From Pigmentiphaga litoralis (GTDB lineage Bacteria; Pseudomonadota; Gammaproteobacteria; Burkholderiales; Burkholderiaceae_B), in the NCBI RefSeq assembly GCF_013408655.1, contig NZ_JACCBP010000002.1:372001-436000 (forward strand): a DNA stretch of 64,000 nt, given 5' to 3'. The position numbers and the translations under genes were made by a program. Positions within the stretch are counted from its first letter, which is position 1; each line of letters begins with the position of its first letter. The notes beneath the pieces were generated by a model, which saw only the letters and a list, made by a program, of their open reading frames with translations, was not told the origin of the DNA and ran no database searches. Shown one piece after another: positions 1 to 12,200 of this stretch.

Positions 1-3000
1 CTTCTGGCGCGTGGATACCTTGGACGCCGGGCACTTACCGCAGAAAGGTTTGTCGCCGATCCGTACGGCACCCCGGGCAGCCGGCTCTACCGATCCGGCG
101 ATCTGGTTCGCTGGGATGCAAATCTCCGTTTGGAGTATCTCGGCCGTGTAGATCACCAGGTAAAGATCCGTGGATTTCGGGTTGAGCTTGGAGAGATTGA
201 AGCTCAGTTGCTGGCCTTCTCAGGTGTCAGGGAAGCGATCGTGGTGGTGAAACGCGAGCCGGCTGGTGCACGTCTGATCGGCTACGTTTCTACCCAAGCC
301 GACGCAGCAGTCGTCGGCGACGACTTGCGTCGTTGGTTGGAGTCCAGGTTGCCCGACTACATGGTGCCAAGTGCAATCCTGGTACTGCGAGCTTTGCCCT
401 TAAATGCCAATGGCAAAGTGGACCGCCACGCACTGCCGGAGGTTGTCCCAGAGCAATCAGAAGAATACGAGATGCCTCTCGGCGACATGGAAACGGCGTT
501 GGCTGATTTGTGGGGCGAAATACTGCGGGTTGCAAGCGTAAGTCGAAACGATAACTTCTTCGCCATGGGAGGAAACTCGATAGCTGCGTTGAGATTGACA
601 GCCCGTATCAAGGCAGACATGCATGTGGAACTGCCGCTGCGTGATGTATTTCAGAACTCGTCTTTGCGATCGCTTGCGTTACACGTCGCCAAGTTGCATA
701 GCCAACCCGCCGAGATGTTGACCGGGCCGACCACGCGCATCGGACGCCAGTCTTCGCAACCCGTCTCTCCAATGCAGCATCGGCTTTGGCTGACTGAGCG
801 TATTGGAAGAGGCTCGGCGTCGCAGGGGCCCGCAGCGTACAACATGGCATTGGCTTTAAGGCTGAACGGCGCTTTGAACTCAGACGCACTCAAGATGGCA
901 ATCGAAGCCGTCGTATTGCGGCATGAGGTACTTCGGACGGTATATCCGGAGGACGACAGCGGGAATCCGGTCGTTGTTATTCAGGCGGCACAGCCACTGG
1001 AGGTGCCGATAGACGTCATTCCGAATGACGCTATGGAAGCAACGGCAAAGGTCGCACAGTTGATAAAACAAACAGCGGACCTGCCTTTCGATCTTGAGAA
1101 CGGTCCGCTGCTGCGCGCTCGGTTGATAAGGTTAAGCAGCAAGAGCCACCTGCTCGTGCTTGCGGTACATCACATCGCTTTCGATGGGTGGTCCGAGTCC
1201 GTCTTCTTTCGTGACCTTGCCGAGTATTACGAAGCGCTGTGCTTGGACCGTAGCGTGGATCTTCCAGCGCTGAACGTCCAATATGCTGACTATGCGGTCT
1301 GGCACAGGAAACATCTTCACGCCACTTTGCTCGAAGCCGCGGCGTTCTGGCAAAAATATCTGTCAGACGCCCCTGCGGTGTCCACACTCAAGCTGGATTT
1401 CCCGCGGCGTCCAGGCGTAACCACTCAGGGCGATGCCGTCACCGTTGTCATACCTGGCAGCACCAGCGACGCAGTCCGCAAAGTCGCTCGCACGAATCGA
1501 ACATCAGTCTTCCTCATTCTGCTTGCAGTCTTCCTTGCCCAAATGCACCGGCTCAGCGAAAAGGACGACTTGGTAGTTGGCACTGATGTTGCAGGACGCG
1601 ATCAGCCCGATCTCGAGGATCTGATTGGCTTCTTCGTGAACGTTGTTCCGATCCGGTCGCGCTGGATGAACGGGGCGAACTTCTGCCAATGGCTCGAACA
1701 AACACAGGCGATGTTTCTGCAAGCCCTTGAGCATGCCTACGTTCCGTTCGACCAGATTATTGGACATGTCAAAGCGCCACGTGGTCGCGGGCACAGTCCC
1801 CTGGTCCAGCTTCTGTTTGTCATGCAAAACGTTCCGCGAAGCAACATCACGATGACTGGCTTGGAAGTCGAAGTCGTTCCGGCTGTCACACGAACATCAA
1901 AGTTCGACCTTGCGGTGTTCGTTAGTGATGATCCGAAGGGCCTGCAAGCAGAGTGGGTCTATTCAAGCGCGCTGTACCGCCGTGAAACGATCGAAAGCTT
2001 ATCGGCCGCCTGGTGCGAAGCTTTGCACCGTGCGGTGGCTGTCCCGAATGGCTCGATGGACAGTCTGTTTCCTTCCCCCCTTAAGGAGTCCTTGATGACG
2101 GTCCCACCGCTATCTCATTCTGCAAAGCTCGACAAGCTCAAGAATCTTGTGCGCAAGGATGTAGCCGCCCCATCGAAGGTTTTGGCTTCGGTCCGAACCT
2201 CGTTCCTGTCATCCGGAAAGGAGTTTCCGTTGGTCATTCAGCCAGCCAGCATGGATCTGGATGCCGTCGCGTGGGCAGAAGGTAACAGGGAGTTCATCGA
2301 AACGTCTCTTCGAAAGCACGCATGCCTCTTGTTCCGCGGATTTGGCCTGGACACGCCACAGGATTTCGAGGCGTTTGCCGAGGCGATGCAACCGGGCCTT
2401 TACGGCGGATACGGAGACCTGCCGAAGAAGCAGGGCGGGCGCAACACCTATCGCTCGACTCCTTACCCAGAACGGCAAATGATCCTGTATCACAACGAAA
2501 GCGCGCATCTGGATCGTTGGCCCAGGAAGCAGTGGTTCTTTTGCGAGCTGCCGTCCAAGGTCGGAGGTGCAACGCCCATCGTCGATTGCCGCGAGATGCT
2601 TCGCCGGCTGCCGGCCGGGATCGTCGCGGACTTTGAGCAGAAGGGCATTCTTTACGTGCGCACCTTCGTACCGCGTCTGGATGTCAGCTGGCAGGATTTC
2701 TTCAAGACAGAGAGCCGGGACGAGGTGGAAGCCCGATTGGCAGGTGCAGGCATCGAGTGGCGATGGCTTGATGAAAACACCTTGCAGACCCGCACGCGCT
2801 GCCCCGCGGTGATTTCGCACCCGCTGACTGGCGAGCGTGTGTTCTTCAACCAAGTCCAACTGCACCACGTCAGTTGCCTCGAAGCCGACGTCCGTGATGA
2901 CCTGCTGGCACTGGTCGGCGCTGAGCGCATGACCCGACAGGCCTTTTATGGGGACGGTTCGCCAATCAGCGACGCGACGATGCACATCGTAGGCCGCACC

Positions 3001-3183
3001 TACGAAGCGTGCGCCGTCCGCTTCGAGTGGCTGCCTGGCGACGTCGTGATGCTGGACAACATGCTTGCCGCACACGCTCGCGATCCCTATGAGGAACCGC
3101 GGAAGATCGTGGTCGCCATGGGTGACATGTTTGACAAGACGATGCTGGCCGATTTTTACCCGTCAACGTCTTCTGGAGAATAA
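1..3183 (+). CDS. Siderophore NRPS, 5'-partial: A - PCP - C - Fe(II)/2-oxoglutarate hydroxylase
   Basis: The reading frame is open at base 1, so the N-terminus lies outside the window. Numbering from base 1, the visible domains are: the end of an adenylation domain (A7 YRSGDL, A8 around GRVDHQVKIRGFR, A10 NGKVDR near 138); a carrier domain whose Ser lies in GGNS near 191 (GGHS is usual); a condensation domain with intact HHIAFDG at 390; and, from about 715, a TauD/SyrP-like non-haem iron hydroxylase. In the hydroxylase the HxE facial-triad part is H831/E833, the distal His is H1025 and the 2-oxoglutarate Arg is probably R1034. Such domains beta-hydroxylate carrier-bound Asp in siderophore synthetases. 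The next gene has an Asp-type A domain, so this hydroxylase probably acts there in trans. Three bases separate the stop from the next start. The residue loaded by this protein's own A domain cannot be read because A3-A5 are missing. Confidence 0.9.
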   Translation, partial: LLARGYLGRRALTAERFVADPYGTPGSRLYRSGDLVRWDANLRLEYLGRVDHQVKIRGFRVELGEIEAQLLAFSGVREAIVVVKREPAGARLIGYVSTQADAAVVGDDLRRWLESRLPDYMVPSAILVLRALPLNANGKVDRHALPEVVPEQSEEYEMPLGDMETALADLWGEILRVASVSRNDNFFAMGGNSIAALRLTARIKADMHVELPLRDVFQNSSLRSLALHVAKLHSQPAEMLTGPTTRIGRQSSQPVSPMQHRLWLTERIGRGSASQGPAAYNMALALRLNGALNSDALKMAIEAVVLRHEVLRTVYPEDDSGNPVVVIQAAQPLEVPIDVIPNDAMEATAKVAQLIKQTADLPFDLENGPLLRARLIRLSSKSHLLVLAVHHIAFDGWSESVFFRDLAEYYEALCLDRSVDLPALNVQYADYAVWHRKHLHATLLEAAAFWQKYLSDAPAVSTLKLDFPRRPGVTTQGDAVTVVIPGSTSDAVRKVARTNRTSVFLILLAVFLAQMHRLSEKDDLVVGTDVAGRDQPDLEDLIGFFVNVVPIRSRWMNGANFCQWLEQTQAMFLQALEHAYVPFDQIIGHVKAPRGRGHSPLVQLLFVMQNVPRSNITMTGLEVEVVPAVTRTSKFDLAVFVSDDPKGLQAEWVYSSALYRRETIESLSAAWCEALHRAVAVPNGSMDSLFPSPLKESLMTVPPLSHSAKLDKLKNLVRKDVAAPSKVLASVRTSFLSSGKEFPLVIQPASMDLDAVAWAEGNREFIETSLRKHACLLFRGFGLDTPQDFEAFAEAMQPGLYGGYGDLPKKQGGRNTYRSTPYPERQMILYHNESAHLDRWPRKQWFFCELPSKVGGATPIVDCREMLRRLPAGIVADFEQKGILYVRTFVPRLDVSWQDFFKTESRDEVEARLAGAGIEWRWLDENTLQTRTRCPAVISHPLTGERVFFNQVQLHHVSCLEADVRDDLLALVGAERMTRQAFYGDGSPISDATMHIVGRTYEACAVRFEWLPGDVVMLDNMLAAHARDPYEEPRKIVVAMGDMFDKTMLADFYPSTSSGE

Positions 3184-3186
3184 GAC

Positions 3187-6100
3187 ATGTCGATTGAGAT
3201 GAACGAGGCCAGCCGTTCGTGCGGGTTGAGTCCGGAACAGCGCGCTGCGATGGCGGCGTGGGGCGGCAGTGCGTCCGCACACCATGCCGTCCACGCAATC
3301 AGCGTGGTGATCGGCGATGAAGTCACGCTGGCGCAGCTTGAAGTGGCTCTCCGCATCGCGCTGCGCGAGCACACCATCTTGCGCTTCTGCATTCGGCATA
3401 TTCCCGGGTTTCGCAGTTTGCGGCTGGTGGAAGCGGATCAGGAGCGGCAGGTGAAGATACTGCGGCTTGAAGGCGAGGCCGACGTCGCTGATTTCTTGCG
3501 TGCCCCCCTCGAGCTGCAAAGGGGAGAATTGCTGCGCGTGGCGGTGGTTGATGACTCGGACCACTCGAAAAAGCTGGTGGTCGCAATGAGCGCTATCGCG
3601 GCGGATCGCGGAAGTCTTACCACTTTCGTTGACAGCGTGGCTGCTGCTTTGAAAAATGACAGCCCCACCGAAGACACCTTTCAATACCAGCAGTACATGG
3701 AATGGCGGCAGGAGTTGGACGCCGACGCATCGGGGTCTGTGGCACCTGCTTATTGGACTGGGTATCTGCAGGACAAGCAGTCATGGGCTCGACCCAAGCT
3801 TGTATATCGCGCCGCCGGCGACCACGTCCCGTCTCTCAGGCGCATCCGCGTCAGCCGTAATGTCGATCGGGCGATAGTGCTACCGCTGGCCAAAGCTGCA
3901 GCGTCAGGGGCACTGTCCGCTGAAATCCATCTCCAGACCGTATGGTGGTTGCTGTTGGCAAGACTTTGCGGTTTCCAAGCCTTCGCAGGCGGGTGGCAGC
4001 ACGATTGCAGGGCAGACTACGAGATCATGCGCGGCGCTGTCGGCGTTTTCGACAAGGTGCTGCCGGTAGTGGTGAACGGACGTGGCGATGAGCCGTTCTC
4101 GTTGTGGCTGAGTCGTATGGCGAGTCGGGCGCACGCGCACATCGACGCGCAAGAGCAATGCCCCATTGAGTCGCTGAGCGAAGGTCATCATCTTGCCGTG
4201 GGATTTGCCTGCGATCTTCCTCGGTCAGCGAATGTGCCGGGATGGAAAGTCGAACAGCTTTCGGGCCCGATGCCTTTTCGAGCTAGCGCTGTGCATTGGG
4301 TCCGAACCAGGCAAGTTGACTATGGCGCTTCATGCGAGTCCCTTGCTCTATTCGCGCCAGTCACTGGAAGTGTTGCTTGCGCAGTACGAATCGCTGCTGA
4401 AAGAGGTCCTTCAGCATCCGGACAGCGCGGTGTCCGAGTTGTCGCTCACCGGCACCGGACGTGCGCTGGATCAGCTTTCAGGTTGGAACGCGCCCACTGT
4501 CGACTTTGGAAACGAGACGGTCGGTCAGCACATTGAGGCCTGGAGCCGACGTAGCCCCGATGCGGTCGCACTGGTGACCGGACTGCGCCGAGTGAGTTAC
4601 CTGGAGCTGGATAGGCAAGCAAACCGGCTGGCGCACTGGTTGCAATCAAAAGGTGTCACTGCGGGCGCGTTGGTCGCAGTAGAACTCCCCCGAAGTACAG
4701 ATCTGATAGTAGCGATCCTTGCCGCCTGGAAGGTCGGCGCAGCCTATTTGCCTTTGGAGCCAGACTGGCCCGAAAAGAGAAAGAACGCGCTGCTGGCTGA
4801 CGCCCAACCGGCCCTGATATTGCATGCTGACCAAACGGTCTCAGAAAGCGTGCGGGCCGGCATCAACATTCTGACGACCCCCCTTAATGACTTTCCGGTA
4901 AGTCCAATCGGCTACACGCCCCGCCTTAGCGATCCTGCCTATGTCTTGTACACGTCGGGCTCGACAGGGCAGCCCAAGGGGGTATTGATCGGTCATGGAC
5001 AGTTGTTGAATTATGTTGCGGCAGCCTCGGCGGCGATGCGGCTCGGTGAAGTCCGTCGTTGGGGACTATGCAGTTCCGTCGTTGCCGACCTGGGAAACAC
5101 GGCCTTGTTCGGTGCCCTGTTCAATGGAGCGTCCTTACACATTGCCGACCAGGGAGAGGCCAAAAACGCGGCTGCATTCGCACGATTCATGGGTCAGCAC
5201 GACATCGACGGGCTCAAAATCGCACCGTCTCATCTCAGCGCGTTGCTCGAGCACGATGCGCCAAGACTTCCACGCACGCTGATCCTGGGTGGTGAGTTTG
5301 CCCCGCGCTCGCTGATCGAACGCATTCTGCAGCTAGCACCTGCAACCTCGATCTTCAATCACTACGGCCCGACAGAAACGACGATTGGCGTAATGATCCA
5401 TGAGGTTGACCCGACGGACCGGCTCGGCGACACCCTACCGTTGTCGACAGTTCTGGCTAACGTCAGCGTCTATGTCCTGGACGAAAAAATGCGGCCTGTC
5501 GCACCAGGGGAACGGGGCCACCTCTATGTCTCTGGCGCGCAACTCTGCGATGGCTACCTGAACACACGTGCAGGCGATGCTTTTGTCACCGATCCATGGG
5601 ACGCCGAAACAAGGCTCTATCGCACGGGTGACGTAGCTGCGGTGCTGCCGTGGGGAGGCCTGGAGCTTGTTGGCCGTGCCGATCAACAAGTCAAGATCCG
5701 AGGTTTCCGCGTCGAGCTTGGCGAGGTCGAGTCCACCCTGTTGACCATCAACGGCGTCAGGCAAGGTGCAGTCGTTCCCCTCCGAAGCGGGTCGGACGTC
5801 GAACTGATCGCATATGTCGTCAATGGTCAGAAAGGGCTGGACGCTGAGAAAGCCCTGCGCCAGGCATTGTCGGCCGCCCTGCCGCAGCACATGCTGCCAT
5901 CCAGGGTCATGTTACTGACCGAACTCCCTCGCTTGCCCAATGGAAAGATCGACCGGGTGGGTCTCGCCGACATGGCGGCATCGACCGATGGGTGCCCAGG
6001 CGATGCTGACTACCAGTCGCCGCTCGAAAAGTTCATCGCCATGGCGATGGCAGACTTGCTGGGACGGGAGCGCGTCGGACCCGATCAGGATTTCTTTGAG

Positions 6101-6283
6101 CTGGGCGGACATTCGCTTCTCGTCATTCGATTGGTCGCGCGCATCCGGAAGCATCTACAGGCAGAAGTCGACCCAGGTCTTGTCTTCGATCATGCCAGTG
6201 CGCGGGCACTGGCAGCGGTTTTGCCTGGTCATGCTCAGCCCAACCCATTCGAATCCACGGAGGTCCGGAATGAATCCCAGTAA
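3187..6283 (+). CDS. Siderophore NRPS, Asp module: degenerate C-like domain - A(Asp) - PCP, frameshifted
   Basis: This is one module read in two frames. The ATG at 3187 has GGAGA 8 bases upstream and opens a condensation-like domain. The HHxxxDG site of that domain (about residues 134-142) reads MSAIAADRG, so it lacks both catalytic His. Frame 1 loses homology near 4275; the domain continues in frame 2 (ELALCIGSEPGK) and runs through an A domain and a PCP (GGHS, Ser codon at 6113). By hand alignment the A-domain specificity residues are D-L-T-K-I-G-H-I-G-K, very close to the standard Asp code. A dead C-like domain before an Asp A domain fits the 'interface' domain described for siderophore aspartyl hydroxylases. 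The gene is either hit by a one-base insertion or error in TTTT at 4275-4278, or decoded by +1 slippage. If the shift is real and not bypassed, the module is broken. Confidence 0.8.
4275..4278 (+). other. Frameshift site in the Asp module
   Basis: Removing one T from this TTTT run restores a continuous protein (SGPMPF joined to ELALCIGS). Frame 1 is open to 4536 and frame 2 is open from before 4193, so the frames overlap across the site. The local codons CCT TTT CGA would let a Phe-tRNA slip from TTT to TTC ahead of a rare CGA. A plain indel or sequencing error is the simpler reading. Confidence 0.7.
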
Positions 6284-9200
6284 CCACAACAACGAGCCCG
6301 GCTTTGGCATTTCCCTGCTCACTCAGCGCACTCCGACGGGTTCGGTCCAAGGTAATGTGCCAGTTACGCAGTCTGGCTCGCAACAGCAACTATGGTTTCT
6401 GCAGCGACTCGATCCGGCACTCACTGCCTACAATCTGCCGAGCGCCTTCAGGTTGGCCGGTGCGCTGAGCGTGACGGCCCTGTCGCGAGCGCTCCAGGCG
6501 GTCGTCGAGAAACACGGAATACTGCGGACCCGCTTCTACGAAAGCGATGGCGTGCCCATGCAATGCACCTTGCCAACGTCGGCGCCTGTGCTGGAATTCG
6601 TCGATCTTTCGTTGCATCACCCATCTGCCCGGCAGTCGCTTCTGGAAACGAATGTCGCAGGCATTACTGATCATCAATTCGACCTGACTTCCGGTGTGCC
6701 GCTGGTGGCGCGATTGGTTCGCATGGATGCCGAAGTTCACATACTTGCCGTGTGCATGCACCACATCGTCTCGGACGGTTGGTCGAATCAGATATTGATT
6801 CGGGATCTCGCTCGCGCGTACCAGTTAGCGTGCCCGCACCAGGAAGAAGTGCAGCTCGATCCATTGCCGCTGCAGTTCACGGACTTTGCTGTATGGCAAA
6901 GGAATCAGATCGACAGTGGTGCGTTCGCGAAGGACATCGATTATTGGAACAACTATCTTGGAAAAGACGTCCCTCCTTTGGAGCTGCCGCTGGATTTCAA
7001 GAGACCTGACGCACAGACATTTTCAGGGAGTGCTGTCGAGTTCGACTTGGGGCCTGTCGTCGCGGAGCAACTGAACTTACTGTGCCGGCAAGAGAAGTGC
7101 ACGCCATTCGTCGCGCTGTTTGCCGCATGGCAGTTGGTCCTGTCGCGTGTCAGCGGACAGCCGGATTTTGCCGTGGGCGTGCCTACGTCAGGTCGCACGC
7201 ATCCTGAGGTTCAGGACCTGATCGGGTTTTTTGTCACCACTCAGGCGTTCATGAGCCGGGCAGCTTCGAGTTCGACAGTGCGGGACCTGTGCCGAGCTGT
7301 CCGCTCGGATGCCATTGCAGCACTCCGCCATGCCGATGCGCCAATTGATCTCATCATGGCCGCCCGGCCAGAACGCCGCGAGCTGAATCGCAGTCCGATT
7401 TTTCAGGTTTTGTTCGGTCTTCAGGTGGCGAATTCGTCGCAGCGTCTTTCCCTGGACGGATTGCAGGTCGAACCCATCAGATTCAAGCAAGACGGCGCCA
7501 AGTATGAACTGGCGCTGGAAATGACCGTCGTCGACACGACCGTGCGAGGACGACTGGAGTTCAATACGGATTTGTTCACCGAGGCAACGGCGCGGCGGCT
7601 TTCCGGGTACTACCTCAGCGTCCTCAAGGGCATGACCGCAGGCGGCGACTGCCTGCTTGCGGCTATCGACATGCTGGACGACACCGATACAGCGGAGTTG
7701 CGTGCGTGGAGTGAGAACCCGCAAGACTATGGCGAGATGGTAGCCGTGCATCGCCTCTTTGAGTCATGCGCGAAACGTAGGCCGCATTCCATCGCAGTTG
7801 TCTTCGAAAGGGAGGCATTGACCTACCGGGAACTCGATGCTCGCAGCAATCGTTTGGCGAACCGCTTGCTCTGCATGGGGGTAGGGGCGGACGCCAAGAT
7901 TGGTGTGGTTATGAATCGCTCGGTGGACATGGTTGCAGCGCTGTTGGCCATACTCAAAGCGGGTGCCGCCTATGTGCCGCTCGATCCGGACTACCCGCGC
8001 GATCGGCTCGCGTTCATGGTGGCGGATAGCGGAGTCAAGCTGCTGCTGACTCAAAGCGTCATCCGCGATCGAACCTGGATGGGCGATGGGGTGCACGTCG
8101 TCGATGTGGATCTCGTGTCTCTGGACGACGTGTCGGATTCCAACCCCACAGTGGACGTTCACTCGAAGAGCCTTGCTTACGTGATCTATACGTCTGGGTC
8201 CACCGGCAGGCCCAAGGGCGTTGGTAATAGCCATGGGGCGTTGTTCAACCGGCTCGCATGGATGCAGCAGGCGTACCGACTCGATGAGTCGGACACGATC
8301 ATCCAGAAGACGCCCTACAGTTTTGATGTGTCAGTGTGGGAGTTCTTCTGGCCGTTGATGATAGGGGCAAGATTGCTGGTTGCCGGACCCGGCGATCATC
8401 GCGATCCTGCTCGGCTGGTCGATCTCATAATTCGGGAGCAGGTAACGACAATACATTTCGTGCCCTCGATGCTCCAGGCTTTCCTTGAATTTCCGGGCGC
8501 GCAGACGTGCACAAGTATCCGACGTATCGTCTGCAGCGGCGAGGCGCTCCCCGCGGAGTCACAGCTCAAGGTCTGGAAGCTGTTGCCCCGCGCGACCCTG
8601 TACAACCTCTACGGACCGACCGAGGCGGCCATTGATGTCACGCACTGGACCTGCGTCAATGAGCAACGCAATCACGTACCGATTGGCAGCCCGATCGGCA
8701 ACGTTACGACGCACGTGCTGGACAACACGATGCGCCGTGTCCCTTGCGGCGTCGCTGGCGAACTCTATCTGGGCGGTGTCGGCCTGGCCCGCGGCTACGA
8801 AGGCAGGCAGGGTCTCACCGCTGAACGGTTTGTTGCGGACCCGACCGCAAACGAAGGCGGGCGGTTGTACCGCACGGGCGACCTGGCGCGTTGGAACGCC
8901 GAGGGGCACCTTGAATACCTCGGGCGGCTCGATCATCAAGTGAAGATCCGGGGTTTTCGTATCGAGCTTGGGGAGCTCGAAGCCATACTTCTGGCGCAGC
9001 CGGAAGTGCGCGAGGCGGTGGTGGTTGCAAGACGCGATCAGGAGGAGCGGCGACTTGTGGGGTACGTTTCGTTGGCACCCGACCATAGTGTTGACGCAAT
9101 CGCACTGAAGCAGCGATTGGTGGCGTCCCTGCCGGACCATATGGTGCCAAGTGCCATTGTTCTCCTCGACAAGCTGCCTTTGAACAGCAATGGCAAGGTC

Positions 9201-12200
9201 GACCGTAACGCTTTGCCCGAGCCTGAGTATGCGTCCGAAGATGCTTACGAGGCGCCAAATGGCGAAACCGAGCAGGCGTTGGCAAGAATGTGGGCAGATA
9301 TGCTCGGCGTGGCGCGCGTCGGTCGCAAAGACAACTTCTTCCGCCTGGGCGGGCATTCGTTGCTGGCGCTGCGCCTGCTTGGGCAGATGCAGTCAAACGG
9401 CTATCACGCGAACGTTCGTGACTTGTTCGCGAACCCGGTGCTGAGCAATTTTGCAACGTCGATCCGAAGCGATCCGGCTAAGCCGCCGTCTGTTTCCCCA
9501 AACCCGATTCCCATGAATTGCTCGGCGATCACTCCGGAAATGTTGACGCTGGTGGATCTAGAGGCGCACCAGATTCGGGACATCGAAGCGAACGTGCCGG
9601 GGGGTGCAGCGAACATCCAGGACATCTACCCGTTAGTGCCGTTGCAAGAGGGGATCCTATTCCACCACCGCTTGCAGTTGCAGGGCGATGCGTATGTGAC
9701 CCCTCGGCTGCTGGCGTTCGACAGCAAGGATCGGCTGGAGCGGTTTATCGCCAGCTTCAATAAAGTGATCCAGCGCCATGACATCCTTCGAACGGCCGTG
9801 CGATGGGAAGGCTTGCCTGAACCCGTTCAGGTCGTTTATCGGAAAGCCGAACTGCAGATGGAATGGCTGCAAGCCGAAGGAGATGTCTCTGCGCGTCTCA
9901 ATGCCATGGTGGACCCGCAATGTCATCGCCTGGACGTCAGGCACGCGCCGATGATCCGAGCGATTGCCGCTCGTGATGAAGTGGCGAATCGCTGGTTGTT
10001 GCAGCTTCCTAGCCACCATCTGGTAATGGACCACACGACGCTTGAACACATCGTCGACGAAATCCGAGTGATCGAAGAAGGTCGCGAATGCGAATTGAGT
10101 GATCCCGTAGGATTCCGTCAGTTTGTTGCTGACATCCGGAGTAACGCCGACAAGGCAGGTGACATCGCGTTTTTCGCGGAAATGCTGGGCGACGTTACCG
10201 AACCGACGATGCCGTTCGGCTGCAACGATGTACATGGAACCGGTGCAAGAACCGAAGTTGCGCGGCTTTCGCTAGATGTTGCTTTATGCGAAACCCTAAG
10301 ACAACAGGCCAAAAGGCACGGGGTGACTGCGGCTGCAGTCTTCCACCTTGCATGGGGCATCGTGCTGTCACGGACGGCAGGCACTGACGACCCCGTATTT
10401 GGAACTGTTCTTTTCGGCCGCATGCAAGAAAGTTCTGGAGCCAGCCAGGCACTGGGCCTGTTCATCAATACGCTGCCCATCCGGATACAGGCTCACGCCC
10501 AAGACGTCGTGCAGAGTCTGCTGAACACGCAAGGATGTCTTAACGGCCTTATGCGGCATGAACATGCCAGCCTTGCACTGGCTCAGCGATGCAGTGGGGT
10601 TTCTGGCGCCGTACCGCTGTTCAGCAGCTTGCTCAATTATCGACATATCCGATCCTCCGAGCGTGATGGGCACGCTGTTAGGTGGGAGGGCATTGAACTG
10701 CTCGCGAGTCATGAACGCAGCAACTATCCGATCAGCATGTCGATTGACGATTCGGGCCTAGGCTTCGATCTGGTCGCCCATGCTGATGTTTCGGTAGGGG
10801 CGAGCCGTCTGTGCGGATTTCTTCAAACTGCGCTGGAGGGCCTGGCCGAGGCGCTGAGCGACGGCCAAAGCCACCCAATGCGTCACCTGTCGATACTGAA
10901 TGAGCAAGAAAGGCATCAACTCCGGGGTTGGATGTCGAACCCAGCAAATGATGAGTCTGCAATGCCGGTCCATCTGGCATTCCAGCGTCAGGCACGTGCG
11001 CGTCCAGCGGCAACTGCTTTGATTTTCAACTCACGTAGCGTCAGCTATGGAGCGTTGAACGGCACTGCCAATGTGTTGGCCCACCGCCTGATCAAATGGG
11101 GGGTCCGGCATGAAGTACGAGTCGGCGTTTTCATGGACCGGTCCATTGAAATGATCGTCGCCTTGCTGGCCATCCTGAAAGCAGGGGGAACCTACGTACC
11201 TTTGGATCCCGATTACCCGACTGATCGGCTTTCTTACATGGTCGAAGATAGCGGTACCGTCCTGCTGCTGTCGCAGGCCCATCTGCGCGGCCGCTTGCCG
11301 GCAGTTGCCACTATCCCAGTGCATGATGTTGACCTGCAGGAGCTTGCACGGATGCACGAGGACGACCCTTCGATAGCCACCCATGGCGAGCATCTGGCGT
11401 ACCTGATCTACACGTCTGGCTCCACGGGTCAGCCTAAGGGTGTCGCCGTGCGGCATCTAGGCCTGGCTATCTGCATGGAGTGGATGCAGGAAACCTACGT
11501 CTTGACGCAGTCGGATACGGTTTTGCATAAGGCGCCATTCAGTTTTGACGTATCCGTGTGGGAAATCTTCTGGCCCTTGAGTGTCGGCGCTCGCTTGGTC
11601 ATTGCAGCGCCTGGCGACCAACGGGATCCCGTTCGAATCACGAAGCTCATCGTCGACCATGACGTGTCGGTGCTGAACTTCGTGCCATCGATGTTGCAGG
11701 CGTTTCTGGCTAATGAGTCCATCGAGATGGCAACGCGACTGCGTTACATCATCTGCGGCGGCGAAGCGATGCCGGCGGCTACCCGATCTGATGCCATCCG
11801 CAGGCTGCGAGGCGTGAGCCTGCAAAACCTCTATGGTCCGACAGAGACAACGATCCACGTCACCCAGTATTCGTGCCGTGACGACGGTGAATCGCTTGTG
11901 CCGATCGGTCGGCCCGTTTCCGGAACGCAGGTCTATGTACTTGACGCAAATATGGAGCTCGTACCCAGGGGCGTAGAGGGTGAGCTTTTCATCGGCGGCG
12001 CCTTGCTCGCTCGTGGCTACTTGAACCGCCAGGCGCTGAGTGCCGAAAGGTTCGTGGCGAATCCGCACGGCGAACTGGGCGACAGGCTTTATCGCACAGG
12101 CGATCTGGTCCGGTGGCGCGAGGATGGCGAACTGCAATACCTGGGGCGGCTGGACCACCAGGTCAAGATCAGAGGACTCAGGATCGAACTCGGTGAGGTC

